From Desulfocurvus sp. (GTDB lineage: Bacteria; Desulfobacterota; Desulfovibrionia; Desulfovibrionales; Desulfovibrionaceae): 22,304 nucleotides of DNA. The stretch's first letter is position 1, and the number at the start of each line of letters is the position of its first letter. The DNA lies in the NCBI RefSeq assembly GCF_023230885.1, contig NZ_JALNWM010000022.1, positions 1 to 22,304 of the forward strand. The letters run 5' to 3'. The notes below the pieces were generated by a model. That model searched no databases. It was not told the DNA's origin and saw only the letters and a program-made list of their open reading frames with translations. A program made the translations under genes and the position numbers. Of the stretch, positions 14,924 through 22,239 are shown piece by piece.

Positions 14924-15663
14924 CAGCGTTCCTCCCGTTTCTTGAATTCGCCCAGCGGATAGTAGGGGATGATCTCCTCCTCGATGCGCTTCATGGCGCC
15001 GAGCACGTCCAGGCCCCAGTTGGTGGGGCAGGGCGAGAGAACCTCCACCGTGGAATAGCCCTCCTTGTTGACCTGGGCCGCCAGGGCGTTCTTGATGTAC
15101 TTCTTCACCGTGGCGATCCGCTTGGGGCTGGTGACCGCGCCGCGCGCCGCATAGGCCACGTCGAACTGGCTGGCCACCAGCTCGGGGAAGCGGATCGGGT
15201 TGCCGGTCACGGCGCAGTCGCGGCCCTTGGGCGAGGTGGTGGTCTTCTGCCCGGGCATGGTGGTCCAGCTCATCTGGCCGCCGGTCATGCCGAAGTTGGT
15301 GTTGTTGATGGCGATCATGGTGATGTTCTCGTTGCGGTAGGCGGCGTTCAGGGTCTCCGCGATGCCGATGCTGTAGGCGTCGCCGTCGCCCTGGTAGGCC
15401 ACGATGGTCACATCGGGCTCGCAGCGCTTCATGCCCGTGGCCACCGCCGAGGCCCTGCCGTGCGGGCAGTGCAGGCGGTCGGTGACCAGGCCGCCGCCAA
15501 GCAGGCTCGAACAGCCCACGCCCAGGGGGAAGATGACGTTGTTGTCCTGCCCGAGTTCCTCCAGGCATTCGGCGATCAGCCGGATGACGATGCCGTGGCC
15601 GCAGCCGGGGCAGAAGCTGGTCTCCCTGTCGATAATGGCGGGGACTTTACGCGAAACGGCCAT
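14923..15663 (-). CDS. vorA: 2-oxoacid:ferredoxin oxidoreductase, thiamine diphosphate-binding beta subunit
   Basis: The 246-residue catalytic subunit that binds thiamine diphosphate and a 4Fe-4S cluster. It decarboxylates the 2-oxoacid and passes electrons to the ferredoxin subunit. FCPGCGH (17-23) supplies cluster cysteines 18 and 21. The diphosphate motif is GDGDAYSIGIAETLNAAYRN starting at 92 and closing with NN at 120-121, followed by FGMTGGQMSWTT. PHGRASAVATGMKRC (67-81) is also family-typical. The ATG overlaps the TAA of the alpha subunit (TAATG) and has AAGGAGG seven bases upstream. A longer open frame exists to 16374 but lies inside the alpha gene. The pathway role is conversion of a 2-oxoacid plus CoA to acyl-CoA, CO2 and reduced ferredoxin; substrate range is not visible. 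Confidence 0.9.
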   Translation of the reverse strand: MAVSRKVPAIIDRETSFCPGCGHGIVIRLIAECLEELGQDNNVIFPLGVGCSSLLGGGLVTDRLHCPHGRASAVATGMKRCEPDVTIVAYQGDGDAYSIGIAETLNAAYRNENITMIAINNTNFGMTGGQMSWTTMPGQKTTTSPKGRDCAVTGNPIRFPELVASQFDVAYAARGAVTSPKRIATVKKYIKNALAAQVNKEGYSTVEVLSPCPTNWGLDVLGAMKRIEEEIIPYYPLGEFKKREER

Positions 15664-16724
15664 TAGTACACCTCCTTGCGGGCGCCGGACACGATCTGCC
15701 CGAACCCGTCCATGATGAACTTGCGCGACGGCAGGCCGTACACGCAGGGCAAGGCGTGCGTCGGGACAAAGCGGTCCCGGAACACCGTTTTGCTGGCCAG
15801 GGCCACGTCGTCCACCATCTGCCCGGTGGCGTTGGCCTCCACGGTGATGAAGCCCTTGACCCCGGGGTTCACCTCGGCAAAGGCCTTGACCGGGAACGGC
15901 CAGGCCGTGATGGGCCGGATCAGGCCCACCTTGAGGCCCTGGGCGCGCATCTGGCGCGTCACGCCCTTGACCGCGCGCCCGGGCAGCCCGTAGGCCACGA
16001 ACACATAGTCCGCGTCCTGCACGTTCTCCGACTCCCAGCGCTGTTCCTCGGCGCGGATGGTCTCGTACTTCCTGTTCAGCTGCTCCGCCTCCTGCATGGA
16101 GTCGCGGTCGAAGATGCCGATCTTCTTGTAGCTGTACTTGCCGTCGAAGCCCCAGGGCAGCTTCGGGGGCTCCACGAAATCGGGCAGCTCGCAGGGCTCC
16201 ATCATCTGGCCCAGGGCGCCTTCGGTCATGAAGACGGTCACCACCCGGTACTTCTCCGCCAGCTCGTAGGCGGTGAGCATCAGGTCCACCGCCTCCTGGA
16301 TGGACGAGGGGCACAAGACGATGCAGCGGTAGTCGCCGTTGCCGCCGCCCCTGGTCTCCCGGAAGTAGTCGCACTGGGAGGAGAAGAGTGTGCCCAGGCC
16401 GTTGCCGTAGCGCACCACGTTGACCACGACGCAGGTCAGCTCCTCGTCGGAGAGCACGGAGATGCCCTCCTGCTTCAGGCTGATCCCGGGGCCGGACGAG
16501 GCCGTAAGGGCGCGGACGCCGCAGGCGGCGGCGCCCATGACCATGTTGATGGCCGCCAGCTCGCTCTCCGATTGGATGAATTGACGGCCCAGCTCCGGCA
16601 GCCGCTTGGCCAGGTATTCCATGATCTCCGAGGAGGGCGTGATCGGGTAGCCTGCGTAGAAACGCACGCCCGCCCGGACGGCCGCCTCGGCGATGGCGAC
16701 GTTGCCCTTCATCATTTCAGCCAT
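15663..16724 (-). CDS. vorB: 2-oxoacid:ferredoxin oxidoreductase, alpha subunit (VorB type)
   Basis: The 353-residue alpha subunit closely follows the VorB pattern: MKGNVAIAEAAVRAGVRFYAGYPITPSSEI, ESELAAINMVMGAAACGVRALTASSGPGISLKQEGIS, RGGGNGDYRCIVLCPSSIQEAVDL, and GALGQMMEPCELPDF. VorB belongs to 3-methyl-2-oxobutanoate (2-oxoisovalerate) enzymes, though 2-oxoglutarate enzymes (KorA) are close relatives and automated labels for the two are often mixed. I chose the ATG at 16724, preceded by GTGAGG at six bases, over the upstream ATGs at 16748 and 16742, because residue 1 then matches the usual N-terminus MAEMMKGN. It overlaps the beta subunit gene by one base. Confidence 0.9.
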   Translation of the reverse strand: MAEMMKGNVAIAEAAVRAGVRFYAGYPITPSSEIMEYLAKRLPELGRQFIQSESELAAINMVMGAAACGVRALTASSGPGISLKQEGISVLSDEELTCVVVNVVRYGNGLGTLFSSQCDYFRETRGGGNGDYRCIVLCPSSIQEAVDLMLTAYELAEKYRVVTVFMTEGALGQMMEPCELPDFVEPPKLPWGFDGKYSYKKIGIFDRDSMQEAEQLNRKYETIRAEEQRWESENVQDADYVFVAYGLPGRAVKGVTRQMRAQGLKVGLIRPITAWPFPVKAFAEVNPGVKGFITVEANATGQMVDDVALASKTVFRDRFVPTHALPCVYGLPSRKFIMDGFGQIVSGARKEVY

Positions 16725-16897
16725 AATACGCCTCACTTGCATATGCATTGTGTGTCCGGGGCATGCCGGCAGCGGATGTGCCGCACGCCCCGCCAGTGTT
16801 TTGCCTGCGAATCAATGCCCCGGCCCGTGGCTGCTGCGCCGGGGGAGCGCCGGGGTGCCGTCGCTCCCGGGCCCCGCCTGCCGGGCCCCGGGGCGGC

Positions 16898-17140
16898 TCA
16901 GGCCGACGCGGACTGCTTCGCGGAGGCCTTCCCGCCCGGCGCGCCGATAATCGTGAACACCCGGTCCGGGCACACGAGATAGCAGATGCCGCACTTGATG
17001 CATTTGGCGTCGTCCACCTGCACCGGCCTGTAGCCTGCCTCGGTGAAGACGGCGGAGAAGGAAAGCGCCTCCTGCTTGCAGTGGGCCACACAGAGCCCGC
17101 ACTGCTTGCAGCGGCTTTGGGTAACGATGATCCTGTCCAT
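16898..17140 (-). CDS. vorD: 2-oxoacid:ferredoxin oxidoreductase, ferredoxin (delta) subunit
   Basis: An 80-residue 2x[4Fe-4S] ferredoxin-type subunit. Cysteines 11, 14, 17 and 21 (CKQCGLCVAHC) and 47, 50, 53 and 57 (CIKCGICYLVC) form two standard clusters; the first lacks the usual proline after the last Cys, which is common in VorD/KorD. The C-terminus is a short Lys/Ser/Ala tail. It transfers electrons from the thiamine diphosphate subunit to external ferredoxin. The gene leads the D-B-A-C order and is separated from vorB by 173 bases of GC-rich spacer containing GGGCCC-type repeats and no other gene. A GGAG site lies seven bases before the ATG. Confidence 0.92.
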   Translation of the reverse strand: MDRIIVTQSRCKQCGLCVAHCKQEALSFSAVFTEAGYRPVQVDDAKCIKCGICYLVCPDRVFTIIGAPGGKASAKQSASA

Positions 17141-17196
17141 TGTGTCTCTCCATGCGGGTAGTTTGAGGGCCGCCCCTGGCGGCCGCTTGCAAGGGG

Positions 17197-17242
17197 TTTT
17201 CCGTCCGCGGCCCGGCACCCGCCCGGGGCCGCGGACGGAAAA
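17197..17242 (-). terminator. 17-bp perfect hairpin between MFS gene and vorD
   Basis: Positions 17197-17213 and 17226-17242 are exact reverse complements (TTTTCCGTCCGCGGCCC on the left arm) with a 12-base loop. It begins 8 bases after the MFS stop. The arms end in T4/A4, so on the - strand the stem finishes in GGAAAA, not in a U tail. It may terminate partially, or protect the upstream mRNA. Confidence 0.5.
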
Positions 17243-17249
17243 GGGGAAC

Positions 17250-18533
17250 CTAGGCGGCGGACCCCACGGGCTCGCCCACCCGCTCGGCGAAACGGCGCTT
17301 GTAACGGAAGGTCAAAAGCGCACTGACCACGCCGAGCATGCACACGACGACGTCGTAGATGAAGATGTAGTTGTAGGCCGCGTTGCCGTAGGTATCGATC
17401 CAGTGCCCGAAGAGGATGAAGATGAAGAGGTCGGGCGAGTAGCCGATGGCGCAGACGATGCCTGCGGTGATGGCCGCGTACTTGACCGGGATGCGCACCT
17501 CGGACGGCACGGCGAACATGGTTCCCCGCGCGGTGAAGGTGAACACGCCCATGAGCAGCATCAGGACGACGGCGACGGCGATGGGCGTATCGGGCGGCAG
17601 GAACATGATGGTGGTCACCACCACGGCCGCGCCGATCCAGGAGAACAGCAGCACCTTGGTCACGGACCCGAACTTGTCGCCCAGGACGCCGCCCACCGGG
17701 GACATGACGAAGCGGATGCCGTAGGTGCGGATGATGGCCAGGCCGCCGGAAAAGACCACGGACACGCCCAGCACGTTGGTGAAATAGGGCGTGAAGTAGG
17801 AGATGGAGCAATACAGGGTGTAGGTCGAGAAGACCGCGATGCCCGCGAACCAGGTGCCGGGACAGCGCAACACGACCAGGAAGTCGTTCAGGGTGATGGG
17901 CTCCTTGGCCTTGTCGATGGTGCCCTTCTCCTTGAGCTTGGCCGGGCCGTCCACCAGGAAGTACAGCACGACGCTACAGGCGATGCCGCACAGGCCGAAG
18001 AAGATGAGCACGGCCTTGAAGCCGAAGACCTCGTCGACGTACCAGGCGAACACGCTGAGGGCGATGGTGTTCACGATGACGCTGCCCAGCCCGGCGAAGG
18101 CCTCGGCGAAGCCGAAGACCTTGCCCTGGTTGTTCTCGTCCGTAAGCAGGCGCACCACCTTGATGTGGGCCGGGAAGAGCAGGAACAGGCCGGTGATGGC
18201 AAAGCCCGCGAACACGAACAGGGCGAAGTCGTAGTTCAGGTTGTAGGCCAGCAGGATGGACAAAAGCGAGGTGCCCATGAGCCCGCAGATGTACATGGTC
18301 TTGTGGTTGAACTTGTCCGAAAGGATGCCGCCCAGGGGCGCGCCCAGGATGTTGCCCCAGCCGAAGATCATGACCAGGATGCCGAGCTGGGCGTTGGTCG
18401 CCCCAAGGGCTTTCAGGGTCGGATCATAGAAAACGTACTGCACGAAGGGCGCCGCATAGGTGATGGCGTAGGCCATTCCACAGAAGAAAAGCGTGACAAA
18501 GGTCTTTAGGCTGAAGCTGCGCTGTTGCGACAT
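17250..18533 (-). CDS. Major facilitator superfamily transporter
   Basis: A 427-residue inner-membrane carrier with about twelve hydrophobic helices. The MFS loop signature is present between helices 2 and 3 (GGILSDKFNHKT, about 68-79), with its half-repeat GGVLGDKFGSVTK in the C-terminal half. A charged central loop, DGPAKLKEKGTIDKAKEPI, links the halves. The layout resembles MFS carriers for organic anions, but the substrate cannot be read. Its place between ptb and vorD suggests it imports the acid that feeds the pathway or exports the carboxylate end product. AAGGAG stands six bases before the ATG. Confidence 0.9.
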   Translation of the reverse strand: MSQQRSFSLKTFVTLFFCGMAYAITYAAPFVQYVFYDPTLKALGATNAQLGILVMIFGWGNILGAPLGGILSDKFNHKTMYICGLMGTSLLSILLAYNLNYDFALFVFAGFAITGLFLLFPAHIKVVRLLTDENNQGKVFGFAEAFAGLGSVIVNTIALSVFAWYVDEVFGFKAVLIFFGLCGIACSVVLYFLVDGPAKLKEKGTIDKAKEPITLNDFLVVLRCPGTWFAGIAVFSTYTLYCSISYFTPYFTNVLGVSVVFSGGLAIIRTYGIRFVMSPVGGVLGDKFGSVTKVLLFSWIGAAVVVTTIMFLPPDTPIAVAVVLMLLMGVFTFTARGTMFAVPSEVRIPVKYAAITAGIVCAIGYSPDLFIFILFGHWIDTYGNAAYNYIFIYDVVVCMLGVVSALLTFRYKRRFAERVGEPVGSAA

Positions 18534-18652
18534 GACGTCTCCTTGCCTGGTTAAAGGTTTCCCTTGCGGCGGAAACGCGGCACCCGTCCTTTCGCGGTGT
18601 CCTTCCGCCCACACTCCCCCGGGATCCGGGGCGCCGTCCCCCTTGCCCCGCC

Positions 18653-18743
18653 CGGACCGGCCCGCCGGGCCCGGTCCGTGATCCCGTCCGTCCATTCACA
18701 CCGTCCTTGGCGCGTGCGCCCGCGGGGCCCCGCGGGCGCACGC
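18653..18743 (-). terminator. Two strong hairpins downstream of ptb
   Basis: The first, 8 bases after the ptb stop, is a perfect loop-less 32-bp palindrome (18712-18727 with 18728-18743). The second pairs CGGACCGG (18653-18660) with CCGGTCCG (18671-18678), extended inward by CCC/GGG. Neither has a T run on the - strand. The 217-base gap to the MFS gene contains no ORF of its own that I can support. Confidence 0.5.
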
Positions 18744-18750
18744 CGACCGG

Positions 18751-19668
18751 CTAGGCCGCCGGCCCCCGCTCCCCCTCGCGCGCCAGCAGGCAGGCCAGGG
18801 CGATGGAGTTGATCTTGACCTGCGCCGTGTCCGAGCGCGAACCGAGCACCACGGGGTGCGTGGTGCCCAGGATGACCCCGGCCCACTGGGCCTTGTTCAG
18901 GGTCAGCCAGGATTTGCCCAGGGCGTTGCCGGTCTCGATGTTGGGGGCCAGGATGAGATCCACGTCGCCGCTGATTTCGCTGGCGATGTGCTTGTGCTCC
19001 GCCGCCGCGCGGTCGAAGGCCACGTCGAAGGCGATCGGGCCCTCGAGCACGCAGGGCAGGGTTTCCCCGGCCGCAGCCATCCGGGCCAGGGCCTGGGTGT
19101 CCACGGTGGCGGGCACCTTGGGGTCGACCATCTCGTTGGCGGTCAGGGCCGCGACCTTGGGCTTGGCAAAACCCAGGCGCCGCATGGCCGCCAGGGCGTT
19201 GTTCAGGATGCCGACCTTCTGTTCCAGGCCGGGAGCCGTGTTCATGCCGCTGTCCGAACAGAAAATCAGCTTGTGGTATTCCCTGACTTCGTAGACGGCG
19301 AGGGCGCTGAGCAGCGAGCCGCCGCGCAGGCCGCGCTCGCGGTTCAGGATGGCCCTCAGGTAGTCGGAGGTGTTGATGGTGCCCTTCATCAGCACGTCGG
19401 CCTCGCCCCGGCGCACGGCCTCCACGGCCACCGCGGCGCATTCCGCAGGGGTCTGGCAGGGCAGCACGCGGCAGCCTTCGAGCCCGACCCCGGCGCACAG
19501 CGCGCGCAGGCGGTCCGCGTCGCCCACCAGCACCGGGTCGATGATGCCGCGCTCCTGGGCCATCTTGGCGGCGGCGAGAATCGCGGCGTCCTCGGCCGCA
19601 GCGATGCAGACCCGGTATGCCGGGCCAGCGGCGGCCTTCTGGAGCAGTTCGGAAAATGATTGCAGCAT
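18751..19668 (-). CDS. ptb: Phosphate butyryltransferase (phosphotransbutyrylase-like)
   Basis: A 305-residue cytoplasmic enzyme that exchanges the CoA of a short or branched acyl-CoA for phosphate, giving acyl phosphate. It has the PTA/PTB fold motifs: DVLMKGTINTSDYLRAILN (from 91), the NTAPGLEQKVGILNNAL stretch, PKVAALTANEMVDPKVPATVD, CVLEGPIAFDVAFD, DLILAPNIETGNALGKSW and the C-terminal VVLGSRSDTAQVKINSIAL (273-291). The length and motif set fit Ptb rather than acetate-type Pta. Ptb enzymes accept butyryl-, isobutyryl- and related CoAs, which matches the VorB-type oxidoreductase downstream. An operator-like palindrome lies 31 bases upstream of the start, so transcription of ptb and the genes after it probably begins here. 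GAGG precedes the ATG. Confidence 0.92.
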   Translation of the reverse strand: MLQSFSELLQKAAAGPAYRVCIAAAEDAAILAAAKMAQERGIIDPVLVGDADRLRALCAGVGLEGCRVLPCQTPAECAAVAVEAVRRGEADVLMKGTINTSDYLRAILNRERGLRGGSLLSALAVYEVREYHKLIFCSDSGMNTAPGLEQKVGILNNALAAMRRLGFAKPKVAALTANEMVDPKVPATVDTQALARMAAAGETLPCVLEGPIAFDVAFDRAAAEHKHIASEISGDVDLILAPNIETGNALGKSWLTLNKAQWAGVILGTTHPVVLGSRSDTAQVKINSIALACLLAREGERGPAA

Positions 19669-19698
19669 GTTCGGCCTCGTATTCGCATTCAGCTATTT

Positions 19699-19713
19699 TA
19701 GAACGTCGTTCCA
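19699..19713 (-). promoter_or_regulatory. Operator A, putative IclR-family site before ptb
   Basis: TAGAACGTCGTTCCA is a near-perfect palindrome (one mismatched pair around a central T). On the - strand a -10-like TAAAAT (19700-19695) abuts it, so the site would lie in the spacer of the ptb promoter and block it when bound. The same 15-base motif recurs at 21847-21861 and, in weaker form, at 22116-22130. Confidence 0.6.
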
Positions 19714-19828
19714 ATTCAGGGGCGCGCCGACGCCGTCGCCGGGTGCCCGGCCGGTTTCCCGGTGGGGGCGCCCCGCGCGCCAGGGCGCCGGAGCCGCCGC
19801 GGGCGGCGCGAAGCGCGCCGGGCGAAAA

Positions 19829-20887
19829 TCAATACTCCCTGGCCGTTTCCTCGCCGCGAAGCACGCGCAGGGCGCCCAGGGCCAGGGACTCCATTTCCTT
19901 TTCCCCGGGCAGCACGGCGATGGGCGCCAGGAAGCCGACGCGCCCGGCCACGCCGTCGACCACGCGCCGGGAGCGGGCGATGCCGCCGGTGATGATGATC
20001 CGGTCCACCCTGCCCCGCAGCGCGGCGCCGTACCTGGCGATCTCGCAGGCCACCTGGTAGATGAAGGCGTCCAGGACCAGGGTGGCCCGCTCGTCCCCGG
20101 CTTCGCAGCGGGCCTCGATCTCCAGCATGTCCTTGGTGCCGAGGTAGTCGTACATGCCGCCGCGAACGCTCAGCAGGTCGACCATTTCCTTGTGCGTGTA
20201 CTTGCCGCTGTAGCAGAGGTTCACCAGCGGATACGCGGGCAGGCCGCCGCTGCGCTCGGGCGAGAAGGGGCCGTTGCTGCGCCCGCCCGAGCCGTCGACC
20301 ATCCTGCCGCCGGTGTGCGCGGCGACGGAAACCCCGGAGCCCAGGTGGGCCACGATGAAATTGTAGTCCGCGTAGGTGCCGCCAAGCTGCGCGGCGATTT
20401 CGCGGCACACGGCCTTCTGGTTCAGGGCGTGCATCCAGCTGGGGCGCTCCAGCTCGGAAATGCCGGAGATCCTGGCCACATCCCAGAACTCGTCGACGGA
20501 GACCGGGTCCACGGTGTAGGCGGGGGCGCAGGCCTCGTCGGCCAGCTCGCGGGCCAGGATCGGCCCCAGGTTGGAGGGGTGCTCCCCGAACCTGGCCGCC
20601 CGCAGGTCTTCGAGCATGGGGGGGGACACACGGTAGGTGCCGCCGGGCAGGCGCTTCAACAGGCCGCCCCGGCCCACCACGCAGGCGAACCCGTCCAGGG
20701 CCAGGCCGGCCTCGCGCAGGGCGTCCAGGATGGCCTCCCGGCGGAAGGGCCCCTGGGCCACCACCGAGGGGAACCCGTTGACCAGCTCCTGGGGATGCTG
20801 GACGTTGCGGCTGAAAAGCTCCTCGGACCCTTCGAAGGCGGCGATCTTGGTGGACGTGCCACCCGGGTTGATAGCCAGAACACGCAT
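19829..20887 (-). CDS. buk: Butyrate kinase (acetokinase family)
   Basis: A 352-residue cytoplasmic kinase that transfers phosphate from butyryl- or branched acyl-phosphate to ADP, making ATP and the free acid. The ASKHA fold motifs are clear: LAINPGGTSTKIAAFEG at the N-terminus (phosphate-1 loop), VVGRGGLLKRLPGGTYRV, AYTVDPVSVDEFWDVARISG, FIVAHLGSGVSVAAHTGGRMVDGSGG (adenosine/phosphate-2 region), GPFSPERSGGLP and IIITGGIARSRRVV near the C-terminus. These features separate butyrate kinase from the longer acetate kinase. With ptb it forms a substrate-level phosphorylation pair. GGAGAA stands before the ATG. It follows iclR by 87 bases, and 160 bases with operator A separate it from ptb. Confidence 0.94.
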   Translation of the reverse strand: MRVLAINPGGTSTKIAAFEGSEELFSRNVQHPQELVNGFPSVVAQGPFRREAILDALREAGLALDGFACVVGRGGLLKRLPGGTYRVSPPMLEDLRAARFGEHPSNLGPILARELADEACAPAYTVDPVSVDEFWDVARISGISELERPSWMHALNQKAVCREIAAQLGGTYADYNFIVAHLGSGVSVAAHTGGRMVDGSGGRSNGPFSPERSGGLPAYPLVNLCYSGKYTHKEMVDLLSVRGGMYDYLGTKDMLEIEARCEAGDERATLVLDAFIYQVACEIARYGAALRGRVDRIIITGGIARSRRVVDGVAGRVGFLAPIAVLPGEKEMESLALGALRVLRGEETAREY

Positions 20888-20942
20888 GACGTTCTCCGTT
20901 GCGGTGTCCCCGGCTTCACGCCCGCGCGGCAGCGCCCGGCCC

Positions 20943-20959
20943 GCGCGCCTTGGGCGCGC
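20943..20959 (-). terminator. Short hairpin after iclR
   Basis: GCGCGCC (20943-20949) and GGCGCGC (20953-20959) form a perfect 7-bp stem with a 3-base loop, 15 bases after the iclR stop. There is no T run, so read-through into buk is likely. Confidence 0.3.
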
Positions 20960-20974
20960 ATTGGGCGATACGGG

Positions 20975-21727
20975 CTAGAGCAGCGCGGAGATGTTCGCCG
21001 AGGTCCGTTTCAATTGTTGTACAATGAGCGCGATATCGTGGTTCTGCATGCGCTGGGTCGGGCCGGACACGCTCATGGCCGCCACGGCCTCGCCCTTCCT
21101 GTCCAGGATCGGCACCCCCACGCAGGTCAGGCCGATCTCCTGCTCCTCGTCGTCCACGGCATAGCCCTGCTCGCGCACCTTGCCGATTTCCGCCAGGAGC
21201 GCGGGGACGTCCGTTATGGTGTTCACCGTGTACCTGACGAACTTGTAGTTCTTCAGGGTCCGCTCGGAGATGTTCGGGGAAAAGGCCAGCAGGCATTTCC
21301 CGACCGACGAGCAGTAGCAGTCCATGACCGAGCCGACCCTGGGGCTGACGGACAGGATGTTGTCCTTGCTGTCCTCCTTGAGGACGATGATGCTGCGGTA
21401 CACCCCGGCCGAGCTGGCATCGAGGATGGAAACGTTGACCGCCTCGTTGAATTCCTTGTGCAGGCTGGCCGCGAACGGTCTGTAGATGTCGTGCGTGTTT
21501 ATCTTGCTGGCCATGGATATGTACACGACACCGAGACCGTACTTCCCGGAATCCTTATGCTGCTCGACGAAATGCTGCGACTCCAGGGTTTGCAGTGTCC
21601 GGAACACGGTGCTCTTGTAGATCCCAAGATCCTTGCTGATCTGGGAGATGCCCACGGGCTCGGCCTGCCTGTTGAGATACAGGAGGATCTCCAGGGCTCT
21701 TTCCACAGCTTTGATGTTCGACGACAT
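20975..21727 (-). CDS. IclR-family transcriptional regulator
   Basis: A 250-residue DNA-binding protein with the two-domain IclR layout. Residues 5-65 form the winged helix-turn-helix (IKAVERALEILLYLNRQAEPVGISQISKDLG, then KSTVFRTLQTLESQHFVEQ). Residues about 75-250 form the ligand-binding domain, including CYCSSVGKCLLAF, GYAVDDEEQEIGLTCVGVPILDRKGEAVAAMSVSGP and a final helix. IclR proteins usually bind small organic acids and regulate the adjacent catabolic genes, acting as repressors or activators. Palindromic sites before ptb, before iclR itself and before the divergent ATPase gene suggest control of the whole locus plus autoregulation. The effector is unknown but may be the 2-oxo or 2-hydroxy acid substrate. 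Confidence 0.94.
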   Translation of the reverse strand: MSSNIKAVERALEILLYLNRQAEPVGISQISKDLGIYKSTVFRTLQTLESQHFVEQHKDSGKYGLGVVYISMASKINTHDIYRPFAASLHKEFNEAVNVSILDASSAGVYRSIIVLKEDSKDNILSVSPRVGSVMDCYCSSVGKCLLAFSPNISERTLKNYKFVRYTVNTITDVPALLAEIGKVREQGYAVDDEEQEIGLTCVGVPILDRKGEAVAAMSVSGPTQRMQNHDIALIVQQLKRTSANISALL

Positions 21728-21834
21728 GGCTTTTCTGCTCCTGCTGGGACGGTGGATTGTTTTAAAGTAACCGGCACTGCCGCCCAGCCCTTAGCACAGA
21801 ATCGCGCTTCCCGCAGCACGGTCCGCCCGGGTTC

Positions 21835-21861
21835 CGTTCTATCTGATAGAACGACGTTTCA
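21835..21861. promoter_or_regulatory. Operator B, putative IclR-family composite site before iclR
   Basis: CGTTCTATCTGATAGAACG (21835-21853) is a perfect 9-1-9 inverted repeat. Its right half also forms TAGAACGACGTTTCA (21847-21861), matching operator A at 13 of 15 bases. Thus three half-sites alternate in orientation. It lies about 110-135 bases upstream of the iclR start, suggesting autoregulation. Confidence 0.6.
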
Positions 21862-22076
21862 AAACGGACAGGCAAACAGTGTTCCCCCGGGCCGGAAAAG
21901 TCAAGCCGGGAAAATCCGCACGCGCCACTTTTTCCGGCCTCAAAAGGCTCTTCCCCGGGCCGCCATACGAAATAAATCAATCAAAACAGAATGTTACTTC
22001 CCGAGAAAAATACCAAAAAACCGGGAACGGCACGCGCCCGGGCGACGACACACCCGGCCGGCAGCGTTTGCCATGA

Positions 22077-22105
22077 TTGACCCCCCTTGCTTTTTGGGGC
22101 ATACT
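22077..22105 (+). promoter_or_regulatory. Sigma70-type promoter for the divergent ABC ATPase gene
   Basis: TTGACC (22077-22082) and CATACT (22100-22105) are separated by exactly 17 bases. Transcription would start near 22112, placing operator C at about +5 to +31, where a bound repressor would block the polymerase. Confidence 0.55.
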
Positions 22106-22115
22106 TCGCCCCGTT

Positions 22116-22142
22116 TAGAATATCGTTCCACACAATAGAACG
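22116..22142. promoter_or_regulatory. Operator C, putative IclR-family composite site before the ATPase gene
   Basis: TAGAATATCGTTCCA (22116-22130) matches operator A at 13 of 15 bases. CGTTCCA-CACAA-TAGAACG (22124-22142) repeats the 7-5-7 layout of operator B. As in B, three alternating half-sites are packed together, about 100 bases before the ATPase start. Confidence 0.55.
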
Positions 22143-22239
22143 CACGGTGACCGGCGTTTTCCGCCAGGGCCCGAGGCGATCCGGGCGGTTTCGGGCCGCC
22201 GGGTGCGCACGGGCAGGACCCGTGCGACAAGGTCCGCGC

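Larger units (their letters stand above)
21728..22239. other. Divergent control region between iclR and the ABC ATPase gene
   Basis: This 512-base stretch has no supportable gene. It is markedly less GC-rich than the rest of the window, with an A/T-rich core at about 21968-22020. It holds operator B near the iclR side, and a promoter plus operator C near the ATPase side. GGGGC/GCCCC (22096-22100, 22108-22112) forms a small hairpin overlapping the + strand promoter, and an alternative CCCC/GGGG pairing just upstream excludes it. I could not place a convincing -35/-10 pair for iclR. Confidence 0.6.

Noticed and set aside
18557..18579. GGTTTCC...GGAAACG inverted repeat before the MFS gene as a fourth operator
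   Set aside because: The half-sites differ from TAGAACG/CGTTCCA and the spacing is 8 rather than 1 or 5 bases, so it does not fit the motif of the other three sites.
19370..22138. 922-codon + strand open frame
   Set aside because: It crosses ptb, buk, iclR and the regulatory spacer in antisense, has no recognisable domain, and would overlap all proposed operators.
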